Notes under the pieces: model-generated
What the model was told of the DNA's origin: nothing
Seen by the model: only the letters and a program-made list of their open reading frames with translations
The model's database searches: none
DNA from: Pseudomonadota bacterium
GTDB taxonomy: Bacteria > Pseudomonadota > Alphaproteobacteria > Sphingomonadales > Sphingomonadaceae
Assembly: GCA_023436615.1 (NCBI GenBank)
Contig: JAEZIO010000026.1
Coordinates: 1 to 64,000 of the forward strand
Length of the DNA stretch: 64,000 nt
Direction: 5' to 3'
Part shown: in pieces, positions 8,298 through 17,130 of the stretch
Layout of the letters: each line of letters starts with the position of its first letter
How positions within the stretch are numbered: the first letter of the stretch is position 1
Translations under genes and position numbers: made by a program

Positions 8298-10499
8298 TCA
8301 GAGTGCCATTCGCGAGAGCGTCAGAGTCGAGTCCGCCGTATACTGGGGCCGGGCGAAGCGCGGACGCTGTGCAATCAGCGGCTTCGCTGCCGGGGGAAGG
8401 CCGCGCGTCGAACCGACGATGGTCAGCGCCAGCGGCCGCTGCGATTTCGTCGTCAGCTGCAGAGTCGCGCCTGCGCAACTGCGCCCGAAGCAAGAGAAAT
8501 AATACTTTCCCTCCGCTTCCGGCGAGATCGGTCGCACGTAGCCGCGCGTCCCTGCAGCCACGATGCCCGAATCCTTCTCCGCGACGAGGGTGACGCTCTC
8601 GGCACCGTTCGGCTCAAGGCGAAAGGCGACGGTCCGCTCGCGACCGCGCGCGCCGCGCGACAGGAGCTCGAGCCGGGGCGGCTTCGCTGCCGCGAGCACG
8701 GGCGCCGCCGCCATCCAGCGCTTGGCTTCGAGATAAGGGATCTCGTCGCGCCGCCAGGTGTGGATGCCGCCATAGCGGTCGGGCAACCGCGCCTGATCGT
8801 TGCCGATCGCCCACCAGGCACGTCCGGTACCGGCGTCCGTCACGTGCTGGATCACGAAGCGCTGCTGGCGGTCGGCCGAATAGGCCGGTGCCGCCGCGAC
8901 CGCGGCCCAACCCGCGAGCATCAGGGCGGCGGACGCGGCGATGGCGCCAGCGCGTCCGCTGCGGTCGACCAGCGGTTTCGCCTCGATCAGCCACGGCATC
9001 GCGACCAGCGTCGCCAGCGGCGCGAAGACGAAGAACGGCCCGTTGTTCATCAGCTCACCGAGCAGCGCGATGACTTCGCCGAGCGTCAGCCACAGCAGGA
9101 CCGCGGCGATGATCGCGCCGATGCGCTCCTGCTTCAGGATGATCCCGACGAGGGCGACCAGCGGCGGGAGCAGGAAGTAGACCACGCCGCCAGGCGCGAC
9201 GAAGAAGACGGCGACGCCGAGCAGCAGGTAAGCGAGCCAATAGGCGGCTCTCAGCTGCTCGATCGTAAGCTTCCGCGCGATCAGCGCCAGCGCCGAGACT
9301 GCGCCGACCAGGCCGCATGCGTAGACTGCAAGCTGCGTCCAAACCGGGTAGGCACGCCAGAAACTGCCCGTCCGCCCCAGGCCCATCAAATACAAGGCAA
9401 GCCAGGCAACGGCGCCGGCAACAATCAGTCCGGCAACGACGGTAGCGACGCCGCGCAGGGTCCCGCCGCTGCCGACGCTGAGGACGACGAAAGCGACGAC
9501 GAGAAGGCCGAGCAGCGCGAAGCCGACGAGGGCCGGGATCACGAACAGATGTAGTCCCGCAATGTCGGTGAAAAGGAACGTGCCTCCGCCGGCGCGCTGG
9601 GCGTTCGCCAGCTCTCTCGCGACCGCCAGCGTCTGGTCACCCATGTGCTGCAGGCTTCGCGGGTCGAGCGCCGCCAAATCGTCGCCGGGGCTGTGGTAGC
9701 GGGTCTCGTTGCCGATCATCGCGAAGTTGAGCGTGGTCCAGCCGCGCTCCTCGAAGCTGTTGACGTCGGTGTAGTTGGGAAGCTGCCGATAGAAGTCGGT
9801 CGCCAGCGAATTGGCGAAGGGCCGGGCGACCGCGCGCGCGAAGGCGCGAACCGGCGGACCGTTCGGAAGGCTCGTCTCGAACATCGTGACCGGGCCCCTG
9901 ACACCGCGCGCTTCGAGGTTGATGAGGCTGTCGACGCGGCCGCTCAGCGGATCGGCCATGAAGGCGCGCGCGCCGACGAGGCCGAGCTCCTCGCCTTCGT
10001 TGAACAGGAGGATGACGGGCCGGCTCAAGCGCTCGTTCTTCAGGATGGACGCGACCTCGAGAAGAGTCGAGACCCCGACGCCGTCGTCGCCCGCAGCGGG
10101 CCCGACTGGGGTGCTGTCGTAATGAGCGTTGAGCAGGACCGCCTTCCCGGCCGGCGGACCGAGCGCGACGATGACGTTGCGGACGCGCGCGCAGGTAACT
10201 CCGCGCTGCTTGTAGATGGTGTTGCAGGCGAACTGGTCACGGACGATCGGGTTGAGGCCCGTCGCCCGGATCTGGCCGACCAGCCGCTCGCGGACGGCGT
10301 CGTTGCCGGCGCTGTCGGCGGGGTGGGGGCGTTCGTCGCCGAGGATGATCGCCAGCCGTGCCTTGGCGCGCCGAGCGTCGAACTGCCCCGGTTCGGAAGA
10401 CGCGCGAACGCCCGGCGGCTGGATCATCAGCTTGGTCGCTGCAAGGCCCGCCAGCAGCGCCGCAAGCAGCAGCGCGAACAGGATAATCGGTCGGCGCAT
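8298..10499 (-). CDS. Membrane-anchored M28 family metallopeptidase
   Basis: Zinc aminopeptidase or carboxypeptidase of the M28 family, fused to membrane helices. An N-terminal signal anchor (residues ~4-24) is followed by the M28 catalytic domain with di-zinc ligands and acid: His126-Asp128 (NAHYDS), Asp139 (AAGDDGVG) and Glu170/171 (NEGEELGLVGA). About eight hydrophobic helices occupy residues ~315-540, and a soluble C-terminal beta-rich domain follows. The 733-residue layout resembles bacterial M28 proteins with trailing membrane domains, so the catalytic part is probably periplasmic. A good AAGGGGGAG ribosome-binding site precedes the ATG. Substrate unknown. Confidence 0.88.
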   Translation of the reverse strand: MRRPIILFALLLAALLAGLAATKLMIQPPGVRASSEPGQFDARRAKARLAIILGDERPHPADSAGNDAVRERLVGQIRATGLNPIVRDQFACNTIYKQRGVTCARVRNVIVALGPPAGKAVLLNAHYDSTPVGPAAGDDGVGVSTLLEVASILKNERLSRPVILLFNEGEELGLVGARAFMADPLSGRVDSLINLEARGVRGPVTMFETSLPNGPPVRAFARAVARPFANSLATDFYRQLPNYTDVNSFEERGWTTLNFAMIGNETRYHSPGDDLAALDPRSLQHMGDQTLAVARELANAQRAGGGTFLFTDIAGLHLFVIPALVGFALLGLLVVAFVVLSVGSGGTLRGVATVVAGLIVAGAVAWLALYLMGLGRTGSFWRAYPVWTQLAVYACGLVGAVSALALIARKLTIEQLRAAYWLAYLLLGVAVFFVAPGGVVYFLLPPLVALVGIILKQERIGAIIAAVLLWLTLGEVIALLGELMNNGPFFVFAPLATLVAMPWLIEAKPLVDRSGRAGAIAASAALMLAGWAAVAAAPAYSADRQQRFVIQHVTDAGTGRAWWAIGNDQARLPDRYGGIHTWRRDEIPYLEAKRWMAAAPVLAAAKPPRLELLSRGARGRERTVAFRLEPNGAESVTLVAEKDSGIVAAGTRGYVRPISPEAEGKYYFSCFGRSCAGATLQLTTKSQRPLALTIVGSTRGLPPAAKPLIAQRPRFARPQYTADSTLTLSRMAL

Positions 10500-10590
10500 G
10501 CTCCCCCTTGCTTGTCCGCCGCGTTTGAGCCGCCATATCGATTTCGCGGCACGGGTGCGATAGTGGCCGCCATCGCAACTGGAGACTTCA

Positions 10591-11619
10591 ATGGGCTATC
10601 GCGTCGCCGTCGTTGGCGCCACCGGCAACGTCGGTCGGGAAATCCTCAACATCCTTGCCGAGCGGCAATTCCCGCTCGACGAGATCGCCGCGGTCGCGTC
10701 CGCGCGGTCGACCGGTGACGTCATCGATTTCGGAGACAGCGGCCAGGAGCTGCGGGTGAAGAACCTGGAGCATTTCGACTTTTCGGGCTGGGACATGGCG
10801 CTGTTCGCGGCCGGCTCGAAAGTGTCCGAGGTCTATGTCCCGAAGGCGGCCGAGGCGGGCTGCACTGTCATCGACAACAGCTCGCTCTATCGGATGGACC
10901 CGGACGTTCCGTTGATCGTGCCCGAGGTGAATGCGGAGGCGATCTCCGGCTATGCCAAGAAGAACATCATCGCCAATCCGAACTGCTCGACCGCCCAGCT
11001 CGTCGTGGCGCTGAAGCCGCTGCACGACGCCGCGCGGATCAAGCGGGTGGTGGTCGCCACCTACCAGTCGGTCTCGGGCGCCGGAAAGCGGGGCATGGAC
11101 GAACTGTTCGAGCAATCGCGCAACATCTTCGTCGGTGACCAGAACGAGGCGGACTTCTTCACCAAGCAGATCGCCTTCAACGTCATCCCGCACATCGACA
11201 GCTTCCTCGAGGACGGCTCGACCAAGGAAGAATGGAAGATGGTGGTCGAGACCAAGAAAATCCTCGACCCCAGAATCAAGCTCAGCGCCACCTGCGTCCG
11301 GGTGCCGGTCTTCGTCGGCCACAGCGAAGCCGTGAACATCGAGTTCGAGGAGGAGCTTTCGGCGGAGGACGCCCAGAAGATCCTCCGCGAGGCGCCCGGC
11401 GTCATGCTCGTCGATAAGCGCGAGGACGGCGGTTATGTGACCCCGGTCGAGGCGGTCGGCGAATATGCGACCTACGTCTCACGCGTGCGCGACGATCCCA
11501 CCGTCGACAACGGGCTGTCGATGTGGGTGGTCAGCGACAACCTGCGCAAAGGCGCCGCGCTTAACGCCGTGCAGATCGCCGAGCTGCTCGGCCGCAAGCA
11601 TTTGCAGAAGGCGGCGTAA
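10591..11619 (+). CDS. asd: Aspartate-semialdehyde dehydrogenase
   Basis: Converts L-aspartyl-4-phosphate to L-aspartate-4-semialdehyde with NADPH, the branch-point step for lysine, diaminopimelate, threonine and methionine. The 342-residue protein has the NADP-binding GATGNVG (residues 9-15), the catalytic Cys132 in NPNCSTAQLV, SVSGAGKRGMDEL, and the substrate-binding VRVPVFVGHSEAVN. Full length for the family. It is monocistronic, with divergent M28 peptidase upstream and a convergent oxygenase gene only 9 bp away. Confidence 0.96.
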   Translation: MGYRVAVVGATGNVGREILNILAERQFPLDEIAAVASARSTGDVIDFGDSGQELRVKNLEHFDFSGWDMALFAAGSKVSEVYVPKAAEAGCTVIDNSSLYRMDPDVPLIVPEVNAEAISGYAKKNIIANPNCSTAQLVVALKPLHDAARIKRVVVATYQSVSGAGKRGMDELFEQSRNIFVGDQNEADFFTKQIAFNVIPHIDSFLEDGSTKEEWKMVVETKKILDPRIKLSATCVRVPVFVGHSEAVNIEFEEELSAEDAQKILREAPGVMLVDKREDGGYVTPVEAVGEYATYVSRVRDDPTVDNGLSMWVVSDNLRKGAALNAVQIAELLGRKHLQKAA

Positions 11620-11628
11620 GGCGGAGGT

Positions 11629-12291
11629 TTACGGCTTCTCGCCCCAGTATCTGAGCAGGTTCTGCTGCACGAGCTGGAGCCGGCTGAAGTTCACCGAGTC
11701 CATTTTCAACCCCTCGAGCGCCGCGACCTCGTTGAGCTCGAACAGGAGGTTTCGGCGGAAGGGATCGGCGATGCGGCTCTGGATGAAGGTGATCGCGACC
11801 AGCCGCTCGCCCTTCGTCACCGGCTCGACCTCGTGCGACGTGTCGGACGGATAGACGACCGCTTCGCCCGCCTTCAGCTTGAATCGCATGTCGCCGTCGC
11901 CGTAACGCACGTGCAGCGCGCCGCCCTCATAGCTGTCGGGATCGTTGAGGAAGATGGTGCAGCTGAGGTCGCTTCGGATCGTCTGGCCGGGAAGCTGGAT
12001 GAACGCCGCATCCGCATGGGCGGCATATTTCATCCCCGGCTTGTAGCGCGTGATCAGCGGCGGAGCGATCAGCACCGGAAATGCGAATTCGGCGAATTCC
12101 GGGCTCCGGCCGAACGCCTGCAGCAACAGCTGGGAGCTCTTCTGATAGGCCTGCTGCTCGTGAAGCTGCTCATTGTCCTTGGCCTTGTTGTGCGGATTGG
12201 TGATGCGGCCGTGGACGAACGGGGCGGCGGCCGCGATCTTCCGGCACTCGTCGACTTCCTGCGGGGTCAGGAGCGGGAGGATTCGGTACAT
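11629..12291 (-). CDS. PKHD-type 2-oxoglutarate/Fe(II)-dependent hydroxylase
   Basis: Fe(II)/2-oxoglutarate oxygenase of the YbiX/PiuC group. The 220-residue protein shows the iron triad His92-x-Asp94 (YAAHADAAF) and His153 (SDTSHEVEP), with Arg163 (GERLVAITF) for 2-oxoglutarate. After the barrel is the usual helical C-terminal part. Elsewhere these genes often sit beside TonB-dependent siderophore receptors; here the partner is a sulfotransferase-like gene. Its ATG shares one base with the TGA of that upstream gene (TGATG), so the two are translationally coupled. Substrate unknown. Confidence 0.88.
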   Translation of the reverse strand: MYRILPLLTPQEVDECRKIAAAAPFVHGRITNPHNKAKDNEQLHEQQAYQKSSQLLLQAFGRSPEFAEFAFPVLIAPPLITRYKPGMKYAAHADAAFIQLPGQTIRSDLSCTIFLNDPDSYEGGALHVRYGDGDMRFKLKAGEAVVYPSDTSHEVEPVTKGERLVAITFIQSRIADPFRRNLLFELNEVAALEGLKMDSVNFSRLQLVQQNLLRYWGEKP

Positions 12292-13298
12292 CAGGACTCC
12301 TTCGCGCGATCGAGTGCGCGGGCGAGCAGTGGCGACGTCTGCGCCGCAGATTGGAGCATCGCGAGGGCGCTGTCGATCTCAGCGCGGTTGGCTGCGGTGG
12401 CTTCGGCGATCAGCTCGGCGCGGAGCGACGGGCTGTACTCATGTTCGGTCGCCTTCGAATAGCGCCGCATCAGCGGACCGGTCGCGATCGCATGGATGCG
12501 GTCGGCCGGCGCTTCGAAGCCGAAAAATTGAGCGACGCGCGCGAGCGCGTTCGTCATGTCGCCGAGCATATCGTCGAAGTCCGCCCACATGACGTGCGCG
12601 TCCGGAAGCGAGTCGGCGGCAGCTTCGAGCGCGGTCATCTCGCACGCCCACGCGGCAGCGGCGCTCTCCGCGGCGTTTCGCGGCTGCGCAAGCTGCGCGC
12701 GACCGGCGATGCGCTGCGCCCGCGACGGCGCGAGTGCCGCGAGTTCCTTCACGCTGTTCTCGCCGGCGAGGATCGAAGCGATGTAGTTGGTGGGCGTCGC
12801 GTACATGAACAGCGCGCGCTCGCCGGCGGGCAGCAGCTCGGGCGCCATCTCCGACACGAAGCTGGTGGCCTTCACCAGCGCGATCTCGTCCGCCGCAAAT
12901 GTCCGCGACAATAGTTTGCGAACCGGCTCCGCATATTCGCTTCGCCGCTCGCCGGGCAGCATTGCAAGGTCGCGCAGGATCCGGGGCTCGCGAACGGACA
13001 GCACATTCTCAATCTCGCCGAGAAGCCGCGCGACGAGCGTGGATCCGACATGGCCCATGTGGAAGATCCAACGCGCGTCGCTCCGTGCATCGCTCGGAAC
13101 GGCATTTGCTATGGAAGCCCACGGAACCACGCCCGCGAAATGCGGCTGCTGAAGCATCCGGTCGTCGAGGAAGCTCGCGGCACGATAGGCGTCGCGATCC
13201 ATCTTTACGACGCGAACCATCGCGGACGCGGAGTCGAGCGCCTGCACGAGCCACGCGGCGTCGCGGACGATTTCGGTCGCGTCGGGAGCGCTGGACAT
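12291..13298 (-). CDS. Sulfotransferase-like P-loop protein
   Basis: A 335-residue protein that I recognise only at fold level. WIFHMGHVGSTLVARLLG (residues ~77-94) resembles the 5'-phosphosulfate-binding loop of PAPS sulfotransferases, with VREPRILRD after it. Downstream there is a helical core with MWADFDDMLGD. A second PAPS motif (R...S) is not obvious, so a real sulfotransferase activity is uncertain. It is the first gene of a two-gene unit with the PKHD hydroxylase, overlapping by one base. Pairing with an oxygenase suggests successive modification of the same substrate (inference). Not a kinase by motif. Confidence 0.65.
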   Translation of the reverse strand: MSSAPDATEIVRDAAWLVQALDSASAMVRVVKMDRDAYRAASFLDDRMLQQPHFAGVVPWASIANAVPSDARSDARWIFHMGHVGSTLVARLLGEIENVLSVREPRILRDLAMLPGERRSEYAEPVRKLLSRTFAADEIALVKATSFVSEMAPELLPAGERALFMYATPTNYIASILAGENSVKELAALAPSRAQRIAGRAQLAQPRNAAESAAAAWACEMTALEAAADSLPDAHVMWADFDDMLGDMTNALARVAQFFGFEAPADRIHAIATGPLMRRYSKATEHEYSPSLRAELIAEATAANRAEIDSALAMLQSAAQTSPLLARALDRAKES

Positions 13299-13345
13299 GC
13301 GGCCACTTAACCGGCCAATTGGAACCGCACCACAGGGGACGAGCC

Positions 13346-13792
13346 ATGTCTGACCAGATGACCGGCGGCTGCGCTTGCGGCCGCGTCCGCTACACGGCGA
13401 CAGTGGACAGTGACGATGCCTATCTGTGCCACTGCCGCATGTGCCAGCGGACCACCGGTTCAGTCTCGATCGCCTTCAAGACCATGAAGCAGGCGGATGT
13501 CGCGTGGGAGCGCGAGCCCGACTGGTACGACAGCTCGCCGATCGCCAGGCGGCCGTATTGCTCGAGCTGCGGCACGTCGCTCGGCTTCGCCTACAAGGAG
13601 GGCAGCGACAATATGGACCTGACGGTCGCCTCGTTCGACGATCCGTCACGCTTCGAGCCGCGGCACCATTTCGGCGCGGAGAGCATCCACCGCGCCTGGC
13701 TCAACACCGAAGGGCTGCCCGAGCACCGCAGCGACGATTACCAGCCGCTCGTGGAGCGCTGGGAGAAATCGGGCACGAAGATGCCGGACTGA
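13346..13792 (+). CDS. GFA family zinc protein
   Basis: A 148-residue protein of the glutathione-dependent formaldehyde-activating (GFA, Mss4-like) fold. Zinc-binding cysteines are Cys9/Cys11 (GGCACG), Cys28/30/33 (CHCRMC) and a CxxC in YCSSCGTS. Despite the family name most members have no proven activity on formaldehyde. The ATG at 13346 gives the conserved start MSDQMTGGCACG. It is divergent from the sulfotransferase-like gene and 14 bp upstream of an alpha/beta hydrolase, which may be cotranscribed. A paralogue lies at 37472-37912. Confidence 0.85.
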   Translation: MSDQMTGGCACGRVRYTATVDSDDAYLCHCRMCQRTTGSVSIAFKTMKQADVAWEREPDWYDSSPIARRPYCSSCGTSLGFAYKEGSDNMDLTVASFDDPSRFEPRHHFGAESIHRAWLNTEGLPEHRSDDYQPLVERWEKSGTKMPD

Positions 13793-13806
13793 CCGTTACG
13801 CGCACG

Positions 13807-14565
13807 ATGACTGATCGCTCCATCCATCGCTGGACCGCTTCCGACGGCGTCGAGCTGGCGTTCCACGAGCTTGGCGAGGGCCGGCCCGTCATCCTGCTGC
13901 ACGGGCTGTTTTCCAGCGCGGAGATGAACTGGATCAAGTTCGGCCACGCTGACCAGATCGCGCAAAAGCGATTCCGCGTGATCATGCCCGACCTGCGCGC
14001 GCACGGCGCGTCGGCAAGCCCGCACGACGCGGCCTGCTATCCACCCGGGATCCTCGCCCGCGACGTTCGCGAGCTGGTCGAGCATCTCGGCCTCGAGGAC
14101 TTCGACCTCGGCGGTTTCTCGCTGGGCGCCCGAACGACGGTCGAGGCGGTCGGCGAAGGCATGCGCCCGGGCAAGGCCGTGCTCGCCGGCATGGGACTGG
14201 AGGGGCTCAAGAACTGGGCGCGGCGCAAGCGCTTCTTCCTTCGCGCGATCGACGAGTTCGACACGGCAGCTCGCGGCAATCCGGTGTGGCTGTCGATCCA
14301 ATTCATGAAGACGATGAAGGTCGATCTCGTTGCCGCCGCGCACCTGCTCAACAGCTTCGTCGACGCGGACGATGGCTGGGTAGAGGCGTTCACCATGCCG
14401 ACGCTGGTCGTCTGCGGAAGCGAGGACCAGGACAACGGCTCGCCTGAGGAGCTGGCCGCGGCGCTTCCCAACGGCACTTTCGCGCAAGTGCCCGGAACGC
14501 ACATGAGCTCGGTCACCAAGCCCGAGTTCGGCGAGGCGATTGCGCGCTTTTTGGCGTCGGCTTGA
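13807..14565 (+). CDS. Alpha/beta-fold hydrolase
   Basis: A 252-residue serine hydrolase with oxyanion segment LLHGLFSS, the nucleophile Ser105 in GFSLGA, an acid in the CGSEDQDN strand region and the C-terminal His in VPGTHMSS. Length and layout match small esterases or lactonases of the family. The substrate cannot be told. It follows the GFA gene by 14 bp and is followed by the M2 peptidase gene. Confidence 0.85.
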   Translation: MTDRSIHRWTASDGVELAFHELGEGRPVILLHGLFSSAEMNWIKFGHADQIAQKRFRVIMPDLRAHGASASPHDAACYPPGILARDVRELVEHLGLEDFDLGGFSLGARTTVEAVGEGMRPGKAVLAGMGLEGLKNWARRKRFFLRAIDEFDTAARGNPVWLSIQFMKTMKVDLVAAAHLLNSFVDADDGWVEAFTMPTLVVCGSEDQDNGSPEELAAALPNGTFAQVPGTHMSSVTKPEFGEAIARFLASA

Positions 14566-14627
14566 CGCAAGCGATGCGAGGTTCCAGTCGCATCCCGACG
14601 ATGGTTAGTAGTCCAGAGGGGAGTCTC

Positions 14628-16508
14628 ATGAGGTTTTCCGCGTCCGTTTCTCTCGCAGCGCTCGCGATCGCCGGCTGCGCCACGAACCCGCCGCCGCCGC
14701 CCGCCGAGGTTGCCCTGGCTCCCGCCGCTGTTCCGGGCGAGCCGGCCGCGGCGGATGCGCTCGCGTTTGCGTTGACCCCGGCGGGGGCGCAGCAGTTCGT
14801 CGCGTCGGTCGAAAAGGACCTGTTCGATTACAGCGTCATCGCCGGTCATGCGGCGTGGGTGAATGCGACCTACATCAACGAGGACACCGACGCGCTGAAC
14901 GCCTATTTCGGGACGATCGGGACCGAGAAGACGATCGAATATGCGAAGGCCGCGGCGCGCTATTCGCAGGTTCCGGGCCTGGACCCAGACACCGCCCGCA
15001 AGCTCAACATTCTGCGCACCGCCTTGGTGCTTCCGGCCCCGTCGCGGCCGGGCGCCGCCGCGGAGCTCAACGAGATCGCGACGCGGCTCCAGTCGACCTA
15101 CGGCAAGGGCCGGGCGACGCTGAACGGCAAGGTGATCACCGGCGACGAGGCCGAGGAGAAGATGGGCACGCTCCGCAATCCGGAGCAGCTCAAGGAAGTC
15201 TGGACCAGCTGGCATACCAATGTCGGGCGGCCGATGCGGCAGGATTATGCGCGCATGGTCGAGATCGCCAACGAGGGCGCCAAGGAGCTCGGCTTCGCCG
15301 ACACGGGCGCGCTGTGGCGGTCGAACTACGACATGACGCCGGAAGAATTCTCGGCGATGTACGACCGGCTGTGGGCGGAGACCAAGCCGCTCTACGACCA
15401 GCTACACTGCTACACCCGCACCAAGCTCAACCAGAAATACGGCTCCGCCGTCCAGCCCGCGACCGGACCGATCCGCGCCGACCTTCTGGGCAACATGTGG
15501 GCGCAGGAGTGGGGCAACATCTACGACATCGTCGCGCCGAAGGGGGCCGGCAATATCGGCTACGACCTCACCGACCTCCTAAAGGCGAAGGGCTATACGG
15601 CGGTGGAAATGGTGAAGGCCGGCGAGCGCTTCTACACGTCGCTCGGCTTCCCCGCGCTTCCCGAGAGCTTCTGGAAGCGCTCGCAGATCGTCCGCCCCCA
15701 GGACCGCGAGGTCATCTGCCACGCCTCGGCCTGGGACATCGACAACAAGGACGACCTGCGCATCAAGATGTGCACGCGGGTCAATGCCGACGACTTCGTG
15801 ACCATCCACCACGAGCTCGGGCACAATTTCTACCAGCGCGCCTACAACCAGCAGCCGTTCCTCTACATGAACGGCGCGAACGACGGCTTCCACGAAGCCA
15901 TCGGCGATTTCATCGCGCTGTCGGTGACGCCGGAATATCTGGTGCAGATCGGGCTTCTCGACCGCAGCAAGGTGCCGTCCGCCGACAAGGACGTCGGACT
16001 GCTGCTCCGGCAGGCGATGGACAAGGTCGCCTTCCTTCCGTTCGGCCTGCTGGTCGACAAGTGGCGTTGGGGCGTGTTCGACGGCTCGATCCCGACCACC
16101 CAGTACAACCAGGGCTGGGTCGGGCTGAAGCAGCAGTACCAGGGGATCGTCCCGCCCGTTCCGCGCACAGAAGCCGACTTCGACCCCGGCGCCAAGTTCC
16201 ACATTCCGGGCAACACGCCGTACGCGCGCTACTTCCTCGCGCGCATCCTGCAATTCCAGTTCTACAAGGCGGCCTGCGACATGTCCGGGTGGAAGGGGCC
16301 GCTCCACCGCTGCAGCTTCTACGGCAACAAGGAGGTCGGGCAGCGGCTGAACCAGATGCTGGCGATGGGCGCATCGCGGCCGTGGCCCGAAGCGCTGCAG
16401 GTGTTCACCGGCACGCGCGAGATGTCGGCCAAGCCCATGCTGGAATATTTCGCGCCGCTCCAGGCGTGGCTTCAGGAGCAGAACCGCGGCAAAGCTTGCG
16501 GCTGGTGA
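14628..16508 (+). CDS. M2 family peptidyl-dipeptidase lipoprotein (ACE-like)
   Basis: Bacterial homologue of angiotensin-converting enzyme, a zinc peptidyl-dipeptidase that releases C-terminal dipeptides. The 626-residue protein has a lipoprotein signal with lipobox LAIAGC, a Pro/Ala linker, then the all-helical M2 domain. Zinc ligands are His395 and His399 in HHELGHN, and Glu423 in NDGFHEAIGD. The ATG at 14628 has AGAGGGGA upstream and gives the signal peptide; an in-frame TTG at 14562 overlapping the hydrolase stop is possible but would spoil it. Probably anchored in the outer or inner membrane facing the periplasm, with a role in peptide utilisation. Confidence 0.92.
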   Translation: MRFSASVSLAALAIAGCATNPPPPPAEVALAPAAVPGEPAAADALAFALTPAGAQQFVASVEKDLFDYSVIAGHAAWVNATYINEDTDALNAYFGTIGTEKTIEYAKAAARYSQVPGLDPDTARKLNILRTALVLPAPSRPGAAAELNEIATRLQSTYGKGRATLNGKVITGDEAEEKMGTLRNPEQLKEVWTSWHTNVGRPMRQDYARMVEIANEGAKELGFADTGALWRSNYDMTPEEFSAMYDRLWAETKPLYDQLHCYTRTKLNQKYGSAVQPATGPIRADLLGNMWAQEWGNIYDIVAPKGAGNIGYDLTDLLKAKGYTAVEMVKAGERFYTSLGFPALPESFWKRSQIVRPQDREVICHASAWDIDNKDDLRIKMCTRVNADDFVTIHHELGHNFYQRAYNQQPFLYMNGANDGFHEAIGDFIALSVTPEYLVQIGLLDRSKVPSADKDVGLLLRQAMDKVAFLPFGLLVDKWRWGVFDGSIPTTQYNQGWVGLKQQYQGIVPPVPRTEADFDPGAKFHIPGNTPYARYFLARILQFQFYKAACDMSGWKGPLHRCSFYGNKEVGQRLNQMLAMGASRPWPEALQVFTGTREMSAKPMLEYFAPLQAWLQEQNRGKACGW

Positions 16509-16516
16509 AATAGGAA

Positions 16517-16544
16517 GGGGCGCCCCCCGTGAGGGAGGCGCCCC
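16517..16544. terminator. Shared hairpin between convergent genes
   Basis: A 12-bp stem (16517-16528 with 16533-16544, one mismatch, loop GTGA) lies 8 bp after the M2 peptidase stop and 22 bp from the stop of the opposite gene. It could end transcription in both directions, although no T-run follows on the + strand. Confidence 0.6.
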
Positions 16545-16566
16545 GGATGGTCCGTGGACCGGTTGA

Positions 16567-17022
16567 TTACTGGGTGAGCGGGTCGCTCGACGATCCGGCG
16601 GAGCCCATCGACTGCCCGGACTGTCCGCTCGAGCGGCTTGCGCTGCCACCGCGGCTTGAGCCAGTCGAACGGCTGCCGCTGCCGCGGCTGCCCGAGCCGG
16701 TCGAGCTCATGCCCGTCGAACCCATCGAGGACGAGCCCGTGGCCAACGAGCTGGTGCCGGCGCCGGCCATCTCGAAATCCTGGCCGCTGGTGCCGGATTG
16801 CATGTTGGATGCCCAGTCGCTGACCTGGTCGCTGAGGTTGCTGATCTGCTCGCTGATCTGGTTGCGGCGCGACCACAGGAACACGCCGGCGCCGACAGCG
16901 GCAGCGGCGGCTGCGGCGGTCGCCATCGGGCGTTCCTTCGCCGTGTCCATCCAGCCATTGCTGTACTGGTTGCGGCCTTCCGGATTGTTGTTGTTGCGGC
17001 CGCGCTGATTGTTTCTCGCCAT
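16567..17022 (-). CDS. Small Ser/Gly-rich single-helix membrane protein
   Basis: A 150-residue protein I do not recognise. It starts with an Asn/Arg-rich segment, then has one hydrophobic helix rich in Ala (~residues 33-50, ending FLWSRR). A short amphipathic stretch follows (NQISEQISNLSDQVSDWA), then a low-complexity Ser/Gly/Arg tail of about 70 residues. The helix plus coiled segment recalls YtxH-like envelope or stress proteins. The ATG at 17022 is preceded by AGGAG. It lies downstream of the peroxiredoxin gene on the same strand, 108 bp apart. Confidence 0.6.
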   Translation of the reverse strand: MARNNQRGRNNNNPEGRNQYSNGWMDTAKERPMATAAAAAAAVGAGVFLWSRRNQISEQISNLSDQVSDWASNMQSGTSGQDFEMAGAGTSSLATGSSSMGSTGMSSTGSGSRGSGSRSTGSSRGGSASRSSGQSGQSMGSAGSSSDPLTQ

Positions 17023-17130
17023 CGAAATTTCTCCTGCTGGATTCAGTGGCAATTCAACGTTCAGCGCGCGTCACCGTTGCCCGCCAGCGATGAGGGGAGA
17101 CCTCCAAGCGACGGGCGGCTTCATGCAGGC

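Noticed and set aside
14562..14627. Earlier TTG start for the M2 peptidase overlapping the hydrolase stop
   Set aside because: It would put 22 polar residues before a clear lipoprotein signal peptide, and ATG 14628 has a better ribosome-binding site.
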